Assembly (NCBI GenBank): GCA_030267565.1
Contig: BRXU01000018.1
Location: 2,108,001-2,172,000, forward strand
DNA from: Pleodorina starrii
Lineage: Eukaryota; Chlorophyta; Chlorophyceae; Chlamydomonadales; Volvocaceae
DNA length: 64,000 bases
Direction: 5' to 3'
The notes under the pieces were generated by a model, which saw nothing but the letters and a program-made list of their open reading frames with translations, did no database searches and was not told the origin of the DNA. Of the stretch, positions 23,764-34,350 are shown one piece after another; position 1 is the stretch's first letter, and each line of letters starts with the position of its first letter. The position numbers were made by a program, and so were the translations under genes.

Positions 23764-24730
23764 TGCTCGGCAGATGCAGCGGTGCCTCTCACGGCCTGAG
23801 GCCACAGCAAGCGCGGCGGGCTCCCTCTGGTACACAGCATTTCAATCGGCCTGCTACAGGCATTCTTAATGTGATGGCTTGGCAACAAATAATCGTTGCA
23901 GGGGCGCAAGAGGGTCCGTGAAGCACGGTGCACAACTCAGGACGTTACAATCACTTTATCACGACTGATAAGACAACTGTGTGCGCAAAGTCGAGCCCAT
24001 CAATCCAGACAAGGTCACACAAGCCAGAAACTCGTCCTTTGGCTTTCCTGTCAAGCACTTACGGCAGTTGATCATCGGGGTGGAGCTACAAAAACCCCGG
24101 CGCCGCGGTCCAAATCCACAGGGTGATGCACACAGAAGCACAAAATCTCTTCCGCCCCTTCATTGTGGTGCACACCAGTTGTGATAGTCAGCTATGGTAC
24201 GAAGTTCGCCGGGTCCGCACTGCGTGCGGGGGCGCTAGACGCGTGCAGACGGGGCACACCGACACACGCGGGGGATGCGGCGAGCCAGCGCCCGCCGGTG
24301 CTCGCCCAGCAGGCGGCGGACACCTCGAGGGGACCACCCCGGGAGTGCGGCCGAGTGCGGCGCGGGGCCCAAAGTCAGCGGGTCGTGTCGTGTTGTGTCG
24401 ATGCAGCAGGGCGGCGGGCGTGCGGGCCCGCCTGTCCACCAGTACGGCATGCAGAAACAAAAACGACCCAATCTCGCAGAAGGCGGCAACTCTCATGTGG
24501 ACGAGGGATTGACAACGCTCAAAACACCAATCGCTCCATCGATCGTGCAGTTGGCAACCCTCCACATGCTTGCGACTCCGAAGACAGAAATTGAGATATA
24601 GTGGTAATCATCACCCGTACCCCCCGGGGGTCAAAATTGGAGAGAATAAACGATCTCAGTTCGAATCAGGATACGCCTAAGGATCCAAGCAGGACCCAAT
24701 TGGGAATTCTAATCTATAAACTTGGGGATG

Positions 24731-24794
24731 GGTTGCGGTGGTATAGTACCGGTCTAGAAGCGCACACACACACACCAAAGGTACTACCGCTACC
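24731..24794. repeat. Imperfect inverted repeat / hairpin
   Basis: Left arm GGTTGCGGTGGTATAGTACC (24731-24750) pairs with right arm GGTACTACCGCTACC (24780-24794), with a five-base bulge, around a 29-base CA-rich loop. Could be a small-RNA-type hairpin or a mobile-element relic. Confidence 0.5.
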
Positions 24795-25184
24795 ATAGCA
24801 GGGGACACCCCTAGCACACGAAACACCAAGCAAATGGCGGGAAGCGTCACTCTTCCCTTTCACGAACCTCTCCGCAATCGATTTCACCTTCTCAAACCAG
24901 TCATAGCAGCCCTCCGCCCGATTAAATAAGCCCCCGCTCCGCTCACGCCGAGTCAAACACCTCAGTCAAACGTCCGCGCACAGCCTCGCCTCGCCTCACC
25001 CTCAGCTCCAGCTCAGAAAACCGCTCAATCAACCGTGACGACGTTACGACAGCAACACAGGAAAGGAATACCTTCTCTCGAACAGCAGTAGGAAATAACC
25101 GTCGTGCCAAATTGCACGCGCAACCATGGTGCATCGCAGCCGTGCACGGGGGCCACAGACCACCACTACAACTTGTAAGCGTTG

Positions 25185-25189
25185 TTACA
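25185..25189 (-). terminator. TGTAA poly(A) signal for the SPOC-like gene
   Basis: Minus-strand TGTAA 165 bases beyond the stop of the minus-strand gene ending at 25354. A plus-strand TGTAA overlaps nearby at 25174-25178. Confidence 0.6.
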
Positions 25190-25353
25190 TGCCGCGCCGT
25201 TAAGCCGGCAAGGACCGCCTGCCGCCGGCCACCGAGGGCCGCCGTTCGCATAAAGATGCATGCTAATGTGAAAATGGGTTGCGCCGCAGCACAGCGCGCT
25301 GGGCGACGGCGCTCCCTGCAGGTTGCGGCGTCCTCGCATCGGGCGCCCGCCCG

Positions 25354-26810
25354 CTAGAGCACGAGGCAAAAGCACACCAGCCGGACGTTCCCCGCGTTGT
25401 CCAGGTACGGCACCAGTATAAGCCCGTGGCTCTCCAGGGGCGCAAGCGCTACGAGCTCGTTCTGGGCCATCGATTTGAGCTTTGCGAGCTGCGCCACGGA
25501 CGCCTCCACAATGGTGCACTTGCACACACGGTGCCGCCCCAGCTTCACGCCTCGCCGCGGCGCCAGCTGCACCACCTCCAGGTTTTGGCTTTCTGCGAGC
25601 TCCTTGGTGCACTCCGCGGGGAGCGGTACACTGATCTTGCAGTAGATCAGGTCGCGACCGTTGGGAACATTCTGCCAAATGCTGCCGGTCCAGACCACCG
25701 AAGTCGACGCCGCCGAAGCGCTGGGCGGCGCTACCACATGGTTGATAGGTGCTGGATGCGGCGCCTTTTTCGCCGGCAGGTGCGGCACAGCGAACTCCGA
25801 AGGTCGCTGGTCGCTGTGATTCTCGTCAGCCGCATTGCTCTCCTCGAGGCCAGTCGTCCGCTGCCGCTTCAGCGGTCCGCAGGCATCCTCCGAAAAATCC
25901 GAATCCATGTCATCGCTGCATTGGCGCTTGCCTGCGAGTAGGGAATTCCAAAAGGTTTCGGAAAGGGGGCGCGGATACCTGCTGCGCCGACACCACCGTA
26001 GTAGAAAACGCAACAGGCGACGCAAAAGCATAGCCATCAACTAATTGACCACGACAAAAACGCGGCTATGGCAAGTCTGCAAGGGACCACTCTGCCTATT
26101 GCGAGGAAAGCCGATAACGCACAATTTACTGGCCCGGCCCCTCGCGCACAAAAGCTCATCGTGAATCGGCGCGCCCGGTCAAAAGAGTTCCTAGATGAAA
26201 TTCCGGAGCTTAGACGTCGCAGGCTTGCGCGGGAAGCCACAAAGACAACCGGCCCACCTGAGCCGGTAGAGTGACCGCTGCCGGACGACTTTGTCCGCGA
26301 CGCCACGACTTGTCGATACTTCTCCACCATTTTGTGGAAATCCAGCAATCCGACAGCTGCTTTTCGGGCGGACTGGATGCAACCGCGTTCGGACATTTCG
26401 AGCGCGCTACAAAAGTCCAAACGGAGGGAAAGGCATAAACATCGTTAGTGAAATGTTGCAATCCGAAATTGCAAGCACACGAGGTTTTCCTCATGGTCCG
26501 TAGCTACTTACCGCTGAAGCATCTGCGCTATGCCCGAACAATTCCACTGCTCGTCGCCTTGCACGCATTGCAGCGCCTCGCGAAGCAAGCGAGCCACAAA
26601 CTCGACGTCCTTCTCTGGGGATGCGCTGGGCTCCTCGGTGGACTGCAGTTCCGCTAGCACCGAGTACCAACGTCTTTGCTGCGGACTTGCAGTCGAGCCC
26701 AGGGTGCAGGACGCTGCTTGGAGCAGAGAACAGGCAGCTGCCTCAGACGCTGTGGTTGAAGTGGAACATCCTAAGAGGCAGGAGAGGCGCGGGCTGCTGG
26801 CGGTCGCCAT
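25354..26810 (-). CDS. SPOC-like domain protein, putative nuclear regulator
   Basis: Three exons: 26810-26512, 26406-26258, 25931-25354; 341 aa, in phase, with a clean GTAAGT donor after exon 1. Residues ~45-130 are helical (RRWYSVLAELQS, VEFVARLLREALQCVQ, LLDFHKMVEKYRQVV) and could be a TFIIS-N/MED26-like bundle. The middle is acidic and basic with a KRQ...LKRQR nuclear-signal-like stretch. The C-terminal ~115 residues start VWTGSIWQNVPNGRDLIYCK and end LILVPYLDNAGNVRLVCF. The opening hydrophobic-W-x-G strand and the closing L-x-P...D-x-x-G-x-x-R-L strand pattern resemble the SPOC fold of Spen/PHF3-type transcription and RNA-processing proteins, which bind phosphorylated tails. Gene reality is firm; the SPOC call is by pattern only. 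An upstream non-ATG codon also opens the frame. Confidence 0.5.
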
Positions 26811-28172
26811 GCCCCTAATGAATCGTTTCGGAACGAGCGCTTTTGCCGTGACGGGAGCAGATTCGGACAAAATGACAAAGCTTGTTACTACTTATGTTTG
26901 GTTTGTCGAAAATGGTACAGGCGACGTTTAGTTGTCGTGACCCGGGAACTCTACCGACATGTTACCAAGTTAGTACGGCGTCTGAGATGTCGTCGTACTT
27001 TTTGGTGGTGCTGGACACTCCGCCCAAAAAGTCAAGTGAACGTGACCCCTCGAGAATTGACAAATGATGATGCTAAAATCGCACTTCACAACCGTTACGC
27101 CAGGCGGTGAAATGGCGGTAGAATCTCCCGAAGACGATGGTGTACGACTGGCGAAAATTTCGCGACAGCTCATCCTATGCAGCTGACGATGCGACTCGCT
27201 GTCATTAAGCGGATGCCGGAAGTTGATTCGCCAAAGTTTCAATTCCAGTTCACTTTGTCGGGGTCTTTTTGCCTCGATAAAGTGAACGCAGAGCCCAGAA
27301 ACCCTTCGTTTCGAAGCACGTCCGTCGAGTTTAGTGACGACCGGACCTGTCGGTGTCGATGCCATAGATTGTGTTTATTGCATGCAATTGCGTGCAATCC
27401 TTCTGTCAAGCGCTCGCTGGAAAAGGGGTTTACTTGCAGCCGCCGAACTGCCACGGAATAAAAAAGCGCCGCTGCGCGCGCTTGGACCAGCTGGCATAAT
27501 CCCGCGACAATTGAATTCACAGGGCACAACAAGCCTGTTACGCGACCCGCTTGCGAGCCTCTGCAACTCCGAAACTCGCAACGCTTCAACTTTTGGTCCG
27601 ACAGAAACAACTGTTAACGCCGTTGACAATTGCGACTGCTCAGCCTAGATCAGAGCTAGGACGTCCATCCCAGCTGAATGAAATGTCGCAGCGTCATAGT
27701 CTCCTTTAGAAGACCGAAGTCGTGCGATCCTTTGCGCGCACATACCGAGTACCGGTACCGGTATCCGGAAGGCACTGTCGGAATCCCTACGCCTTCCGAG
27801 GCATATGCACAGCCCACAAAAGGGTTAAGCCACAATTTCTGAGCAGCTCGTTGCGCAAGCGTAAGCCGGTCGAACGCTATTCTTCTGCCAAGCAGAAAAC
27901 AAAGCTCAAAACTGTACAGCGTCCCACCAGTGTCAAGCCCTTTGTCGACGGCAAGCTCTCAAGGCTCATGGAGCAAAATGTGGACGTTCGCAGCCCCTTT
28001 TGCTGCGCGCCTGCACCCAGCAAAAGTTCAAGATACGACCATAAAACGCGCGCCACTCCCATACCCTCAACACGCACCGGGGCCACGCACAGGCTCCTCC
28101 CATTTTCCCCTGGGGTTTACACCCCCCGCCCCCGCCCCCACCCTACCCCCCAAACACATCCTTTCCTGCGTT
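26811..28172. other. Intergenic region between two minus-strand genes
   Basis: 1.36 kb, mostly near 50% GC, so visibly AT-richer than flanking coding DNA. Holds the promoter of the SPOC-like gene on the left and the 3' UTR of the GNAT gene on the right. Frames at 26970-27365 (-) and 27722-28222 (+) have no splice or family support. Confidence 0.5.
28117..28121 (-). terminator. TGTAA poly(A) signal for the GNAT gene
   Basis: Minus-strand TGTAA 52 bases after the stop at 28173. It supports the long low-complexity last exon as the real 3' end. Confidence 0.7.
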
Positions 28173-31100
28173 TCACCGCATCACAGCCCCCCGTGCCGCG
28201 CGAACATGCCACGACTCCCTGACGGGCAGCCGGCATGCAACGGGGCCCAGCACCGCCCTCGGCTCCAGCCCCGCAGACGCCCAGCCCCCCAGCTGGGCCC
28301 TCAGCCCCACTGCGTGGCAGTGGCAGCTGCGCAGTGCCGCCCCAGCGCCCGCCAGTCGCGCCGCGCCCGCACCCGCGACTGCGGCTCCTCGCCCTCCCAC
28401 ACCAGCGCAGCAGCAGCCTCCGGACGGCGCTGCTGCCCCCCTCGCCGCAGCTCCCGCTGCTGACGCGAACACCACTGCCACTGCTGCCGGCGATGGGCCG
28501 AACCCGCGGGGCCGACGGAGCGCGCCGCCCCCGCCTGCTCCTCCTCCTCCGTGCATCGGGGCCCAGGGCAGGCCCGCCGCAGCCCTGGTCGGCACTTGGA
28601 CCACCAGCGGCGGCCAGCAGCCCCACCCCCAGCCACCCGGGCTCGGACCCTCCGACGGCGGCAGCGCCCGCCGCTTCCCGCCGCCCTTGCCCCCCTTCTT
28701 TTTCCTGCCACCGCCGCCGCCACTACCGCCGCCGCCCCCGCCCCCGAACCCGCGGCTAGGGCTGGGCCCTGCGGCCGCTGCCAAGGAGCTTCTGGCGCCG
28801 AGCTCCTCCTCCTCCTCCTCCTCGCCCCACGGGGCCGCGTCCCCCGCTGCTGCTGCGGCTGCGGCGGCGGCTGCTTCCCCCGCTTCCCTTCCGCCGGCCG
28901 GCGCCCGCAGCGGCAAGTGCATCAGCTGGTGGCGGCCCCGCTCGCCCTGCTTGTACACGTCCGGCACGGCGGTGAAGCCGTAGCGGCCGTAAAAGGCGAT
29001 GGCGTTGGGGTTGTACTCCGCAACGTGCAGCAGGAGGGATTTGCACCTAGGGGGTAAGGGGAAGGGGAAGGGAGAGGGCGAGCGGGGGTCATCCACGGAT
29101 AGGCCGGAGCCCGTGAACGGTAAGAGCGAGGGGGCGGACCGTGAAGAGTTCGGCTCCGCACCACACCACACCACACCACACCGGCCTAGCGCACAGGCCA
29201 CCACGCATGAGGGGCACTGTGTTGGGAAAGCCGGGGGGCCAACGCCCGACGGGCAAGGTGCGGGGCGCAAACATGCAAAGGGGAGGGCCACCAAACATGC
29301 TGGGACAGAGGGGCAGGTGCAGAGGGCGAGAGCAGGCAAAGGGGGGCCGGGGGCCGGGGTCGGGTACGTGCGAGGCAGTAGCCGCCGGCGCACACTCGCG
29401 CTGAGCCCCGGCTCGCCGCGCCTCTCTTGCCGCACCACGTGGTGCCGCCCGGGTGGCCGCACAAGCACAGGATCGCGGCTCCCCCGTCTCCCCGAGGGCA
29501 TTCAAGTCCGAGCGCAGCCCGCCTGCCGCTCTCTCACCCGCTCCCGACAGCTGAGCCCTCCAACGCACGGCACGTCACCCAATCGGGCGGCCTCGGGGGA
29601 ATACCAACCCTATATATAGCGTATGTAGAGTACATCGGGTCGGGTACATAGCGTGTATAGCTATACCCCCTAGAGTGCACAGCGCCGCTGTCCGGGTGGA
29701 CTGCCGCTGCCGCCGCTGCCTGGGCAGGCTTCAGCCCTGTTGTCGGGCTGTTGACCGCCCTGCGGCTGATCTGACCCCACCCATCTTGATCCAACCCAAC
29801 CCCAACGCGATTCGTGTCCTCGCCTGGAATCTCGGCCCCGGCCGCCCTCGCCGTCTCTGACCTGAGCACACACACCCCCCGGCGCGGCTCGGCCCAGGGG
29901 AAGGCCGCGCGTGTCGCTCGGCCCCCCCGGCTCCCTTCCTCTCTTGCCCCCACGCCACCACCGCCCCCTCAAACCCCCCAATCCCTCCCCCCGTGCTGGC
30001 CCGCTCTCACCCGGCCTGCACAGCGACCTCCCGAACCAGGTCAATCAGCTGTGACCCCAGACCCTGGCGGCGGTACTCGTACGACACGCCGATGTACCAG
30101 ATCGCCGCCGCCAGGTCCCGCGGGCCGCTGCAGCCCGCTGCCCGCATGGCGGCCGCCAACTCCTGCGGGCTGGCCCTCAGGGGGGCACCTGCGCCCGGGC
30201 GGACAGCAGACCTGCCGCCGCCGCCGCTGCTGCCGCTGCTGCTGCCGGCCTGGAAAAGGGGGTGGGGAAGGGCGGGGCCGCGGGGTCGGCGTGAAGGGGG
30301 GTGTCTGCAAGGGGACTCCGCCTCAGGGTGAGCCGCGGGAGGGAGGGAGGTGCGTCGACACAGGGCGGTGCTGCGCTGCGGGCAGCTGTCCTCCCCCGGG
30401 TTCGTTGGGGGTCCTGCTGCCAGGCGGCGAGGGGGTGGGGTCGCCACGGTTTTGATACCGGGGGGGTGTTGCCGGGGGAGGTTGGGGCTGGGGGTGCAAG
30501 CACACGCGTGCAGCAATCCGCGCGCATGCGGTCGAAACGCGGGCGGAGCTGCTGAGCCCTGAGCTCCACCGCAGCTTGCTCCGCGAGCCCCGGTGGACTT
30601 GCCAGGCAATTGGGGTTTCACGCAATTGGGGTGTCCTTCGGAGCAAGAGGCCGCCAACGGGCAACGGCGCCGCCCGGGAGACGCTGTGTGCCTTGGGAGC
30701 CCGTCTCCTCCCCTCCTGTATGCCAGACGAGCCAGAAAGGTGCCCTCCACGCCGATGGACGCGGCACATCCCTCGGTTGCCGCTCCTGATTCCGGCCCCC
30801 GGGCCCCCCCCGCTCCGATAGCAGGTGCTCCGCCCCGGCCCCCGCCCCCCATCCCCTCCTACCGGCACTCCCAGTCATCGCTACATCTTGATTGCACGAC
30901 TTTCTGGAGGGCTGGTGCCGCATCCCGTATCGATATTATATGCCATTCCCACCCCCCCCCCCGGGTTCCCCACCCCGCCCTCACTCCCATCTGGGTCGCC
31001 TACCGGCAGCCTGCAGATCTCCGCCACCACAAAGGCCACCGGTGCCTGCCGACCACCCTGCTCCTCCTCATCAGCGAATGCGCCCAGGGCGATGTAGCTG

Positions 31101-31981
31101 GCGGGAGGGGAAGGGGCGGGTGAGGGCGTAGAGGGCGGGTGGCGCCAGCAATGCGGGCAAGGGCCGGAGCCCCGGATATCGCACGCATGACGGAGGCGGG
31201 GTGTGGGGCAAGGTTCCGGGTGGGGAGCTGTCGCAGGGGTGTGGCGCGGGAGCTGCTCTGAAGCGCACGTCGGTGAGCCGGGGAGGGTGGTCTGCACAAG
31301 GATGCCGGCATACGGCACGGTGCATGCACAGCAGCGAGCGCGTGGCCGTTCCAGGCTCTGCTTGGAGCACGTGCGGCGCAGCAGATCCGTGTGATGGCGT
31401 TGGGGGGCAGGCGGGTTGCCCGGGCAGGCGACCGCGCACACGCCATACATGGGAACATGGCTCCTCCAGGAACCCATACGACTGCTCTGACTTCGGCTGT
31501 GTGCGAGTGCTTCTATGGCGTCGCAGCTTTGGAAAGCGCCCCTTTCCCCACAAGCTACGGGGTTCCCGCTTGCGGCAGTTTCTTCTGAACGCTGATCGCT
31601 TGCTGATGGTCGGCGGCGCGTACGGGCACGCCCACCCCCCCTTTGCTCACTTGGGTCGGCTTAGCTCCTTCCAAGTCAGGTCCACATCCACGCTCTTGAA
31701 CCCGAACTCACAGTCATCCGCTGTCCGTGCCTGAGGGCAGCGGTTGTCTGCCAGAGCTGTCGCCGCCGCCACACAGTCCGGCTGCCCGGGTAGTTTCACG
31801 TTGCTCCCACCTTGATGTTCCGCAGGTCCTCTTCGTCCAGCTCACGAAATTCAATGCCTCGTTGTACAAGAAGCTTTTGGATAACTTGGCTTGCTTCGTC
31901 TGCTGGCAAATCCTTTACAACATCACGTATTTCGCTGGGCAGAAGTGCCAAAGCTTCCTCAAAGGAGAGATCCGCAGCCAT
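28173..31981 (-). CDS. GNAT N-acetyltransferase, NAA60-like, with low-complexity C-terminus
   Basis: Five exons: 31981-31811, 31730-31651, 31097-31004, 30249-30011, 29046-28173; 485 aa, in phase. Residues 1-57 form a helical, acidic N-terminal module (LSFEEALALLPSEIRDVVKD). The GNAT fold follows: SVDVDLTWKELSRPNYIALG, VAFVVAEICRL, then IWYIGVSYEYRRQGLGSQLI, where R175-x-x-G-x-G is the acetyl-CoA loop, and SLLLHVAEYNPNAIAFYGRY with GFTAVPDVY, the last strand pair. The LHV...N..AI.FY.R.GF pattern is that of NAA50/NAA60-type N-alpha-acetyltransferases, which acetylate protein N-termini; NAA60 acts at Golgi or plastid membranes. A ~45-residue Gly/Ser/Ala insert sits at the start of exon 4, inside the fold. 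The last ~240 residues are Gly/Ala-rich with a KKKGGKGGGKRR patch. Fold is firm; exact substrate class is inferred. Confidence 0.82.
29090..29122 (+). repeat. Dispersed short repeat family, copy 3
   Basis: ATCCACGGATAGGCCGGAGC followed by CCGTGAACGGTAA, in the last intron of the GNAT gene. Confidence 0.6.
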
Positions 31982-32923
31982 ATTTGTACACCTCTTCCTA
32001 ACAATTTATACTTTGCTGCATCGGGTTCAAAAGAGTAACGGCGTGTGCAACTTCCCGTTTGCGCTGTCACGGGCAGGGCGACGTAGTGCAACAATAAATG
32101 TATGTTGTGTGCCTTAAATGTGAAATTCTTCGAACTATATGTATGAAACAATGCAGCGTGTCTCAATGAGGGACACGGACGTACGGCACAAAACACACAA
32201 CACGTCACTGGGCCTTGGCTGGCCCCTCGCTCCACAACGCATCAAGTTTCAACGGTAGCCGGTCGACAAGGTTTGGGCGTCTCCTACAAGCGCAAGCCAA
32301 CAGGCCGCGCACTGGCACCAGGAAAACTCTCCTGCGGCTTCGGGCAACAGTGAAATCAGGTACATAACGCACAACCTCAGCGTGTTTACTCAAAACCACC
32401 GACATTCCCCATAGCGTCCCCCAACGCGGAACAGCAGCAACTTGAGTACGGCAGTCTCGAACACATAGCTGCACCTGTTTAACCCTACGACGGATATGTC
32501 CATCCCTGCCCGCCGCTGCCCCGCGTCTGCTCCTGACTGCAAGCTGCTGTAAACCTATAAGCATCCTTAGCGCGGACGCGGCGCCTCTCTTTGACCTCTC
32601 AGCAAATCCTTGCCGACTCCTTTGCACCTATCCGCCACTGTGCCCCGGGTCAAAGACCCGACCTGCATCGCTCCTGCCCACATCGATGAGCGTCATCTCA
32701 TCCCCCCACTGATTCTGACACGCAACCCTCTCCCTACGTTGTTCCAAACCTCTGTACAGTTACTGCCAACGCAGTACATATATCTCGAACCGCCCTGCCA
32801 CCCCCGGCCCCCACGCCAGCCGACCCCGGCCCAGCCCCGCTGCACCCCACTCCGCAACCTTTCGGCGCTACGAGCAGCTCCGGGCCGTGCTGGGCCGCTC
32901 CTGGCCTCTACTCCCTCCCGTGC
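31982..32923. other. Intergenic region between GNAT and VPS32 genes
   Basis: 942 bases holding the GNAT promoter and the VPS32 3' UTR. A 140-codon minus-strand frame at 32627-32205 contains ATGs but its composition (Arg-rich, no domain) is not convincing. No TGTAA for VPS32 was seen here. Confidence 0.5.
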
Positions 32924-33631
32924 TCACAGGGCCATCTCCGCCTGCAGCGCCTCCAGCTCCAGCTCCTCCTGCGTCTTGGCCGCCGTCTTCTGCTTCTGCG
33001 GCACGGACGGCATCTTCTGGCCTGCCGCGGCCGCGGCTGCCGGCACCTTGCCGACTGGCACGGGCGCGGGCTCGAGCAGCTCCTTGTCCAGCTCCGAAGC
33101 CTCGAGCTCTTCGAGCTCGCCCATAAGCTCGTCTTCGTCCAGGTCCGTGCCAAGCCCTAGCGGGTTCGCGAACACCTCGTTGAGCTGACGCATCTGGTCC
33201 GTGGTCTCGTTAATCTCGTCCACCACCTTGTCCACGTTCTCCACGTTCATAGCGCGCATGTTCTCCTTGGCGGCCTTGGCAGCGGTGTGCATCGTGGACA
33301 CCACCTCGGTCGTCGTGCGCTGGCCCTCCAGCATCATCCGCTGCTCGTTGACGCGCATAATCATGTTGTCGAGGTTGGCAATCTCATTTTCGAGCAGCTT
33401 CTTCTTCTTGAGGCACTGCAGCGCCTGAGCCTTCTTCTTCTGCTTCAGAAACTCCCTCGCTTTCTCCTGCTCCGCATCCACACGCTTCTCAAGCAAGGCC
33501 TTCCGTTTATCAAGGGACTCTTCATGCTCGGTCAGGTTCTGAATGGCGGAAATCGTCTTGTTCGCAGCGGTCGCGGAAGATTGCGAGACCGCGCTGGGCG
33601 GCGCCTTCTGCCCGAAAAGCTTTTTAAACAT
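32924..33631 (-). CDS. VPS32: ESCRT-III subunit VPS32/SNF7 (CHMP4 family)
   Basis: Single exon, 235 aa, ATG to TAG, close to the usual ~220-240 aa of the family. Starts MFKKLFGQK, with the amphipathic basic N-terminus used for membrane binding. A long charged helical hairpin follows (residues ~25-140: LDKRKALLEKRVDAEQEKAR, FLKQKKKAQALQCLKKKK, ANLDNMIMRVNEQ). The acidic C-terminal region (DLDEDELMGELEELE) is the autoinhibitory part. The end, EELELEALQAEMAL, is the MIT-interacting motif that recruits the VPS4 ATPase. SNF7 polymerises into the filaments that drive membrane scission in multivesicular-body sorting, cytokinesis and membrane repair. It is intron-free, unlike every neighbour. It lies head to head with CNX1G (starts 719 bases apart). 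Confidence 0.96.
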   Translation of the reverse strand: MFKKLFGQKAPPSAVSQSSATAANKTISAIQNLTEHEESLDKRKALLEKRVDAEQEKAREFLKQKKKAQALQCLKKKKLLENEIANLDNMIMRVNEQRMMLEGQRTTTEVVSTMHTAAKAAKENMRAMNVENVDKVVDEINETTDQMRQLNEVFANPLGLGTDLDEDELMGELEELEASELDKELLEPAPVPVGKVPAAAAAAGQKMPSVPQKQKTAAKTQEELELEALQAEMAL

Positions 33632-34350
33632 TTTCCTGAATGTTATGTACTAGTCGGATCGTGGTTGCAAGGACTGGGTTCAGGCGTTCAGCATTTTGGG
33701 GCCCGGGCCAAGAAGCTGGGTCGCGGAGTAACTTCGGAAAAAGTGTGCAAGCTACGGCCGTTGACAAACAGCCCCCTGCTGCTACTGTTTGTTCCCGTAA
33801 GTTGCGATCCACGGCGATGGGTGATGTACGCTTTTCCATTTCAACCGATGGGCAATTAGCCGTACGGCAGAGAAGCCCGTGCTAGGTGCCCGGCAATCGA
33901 ACCCGATGCAAGTTGATGACCAGCGTGGTCTTGCGAAAGCTATTTACGAGATGTTTGCTTTGCGGCGTGAGCGTATCGCTTCCTAAGAGTTTGTTTGTGT
34001 GCGAACACATCCAGTCTACTTCATTCACTGTACCACCATCGCTTCGAATCATTCTTTGTCTTTTTGGTTTTCTTTACCTTTTTTTGCGCGACTGAGGCGG
34101 TTCATGAGCCTCCGGGTTCGTTTGAGCCGTACGAGCTCATTGAAGCTTGTAACATCCATCCATCCAACCCGATGCCGTGCACCATGCGCGCAGATGCCAA
34201 CCGCTCCATCGTCGTAATCAATGTTTTTCGCACCGTGGGTAAGCAACTGGCTTGTCACAGCTTGAGTCGGTTAGATTGCCCATCCGCACCTTTGCGGTTA
34301 CGGTACTCGAGCGTTACCAAGGTGACTCAAGGCGGGCGGCTGAGTCCGAA
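33632..34350. promoter_or_regulatory. Divergent promoter region, VPS32 / CNX1G
   Basis: 719 bases between two divergent start codons, AT-rich in the middle (T-rich tract 34050-34090). It must contain both promoters and 5' UTRs. No specific element could be assigned. Confidence 0.5.

Larger units (their letters stand above)
23237..25353. other. Convergent intergenic region with hairpin and zinc-finger-like relic
   Basis: 2.1 kb between convergent stops, AT-richer than the coding parts. It holds the 3' UTRs, an imperfect hairpin at 24731-24794, a CA-rich tract at 24762-24775 and a 38-codon minus-strand frame at 24075-23959 that reads MINCRKCLTGKPKDEF. That start resembles the first Cys pair of small CxxC/HNH-type proteins, but the second Cys pair is missing. 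No complete gene was found. Confidence 0.5.

Noticed and set aside
24640..24690. tRNA-like GTTCGAATC box
   Set aside because: No matching acceptor, D or anticodon stems could be folded around it.
27722..28222. 166-codon plus-strand frame
   Set aside because: Lies in the GNAT 3' UTR and overlaps its stop region; starts at GTG and has Pro/Arg-rich composition.
32205..32627. 140-codon minus-strand frame between GNAT and VPS32 genes
   Set aside because: Arg-rich, no domain, no poly(A) or splice support; more likely VPS32 3' UTR. Not excluded outright.
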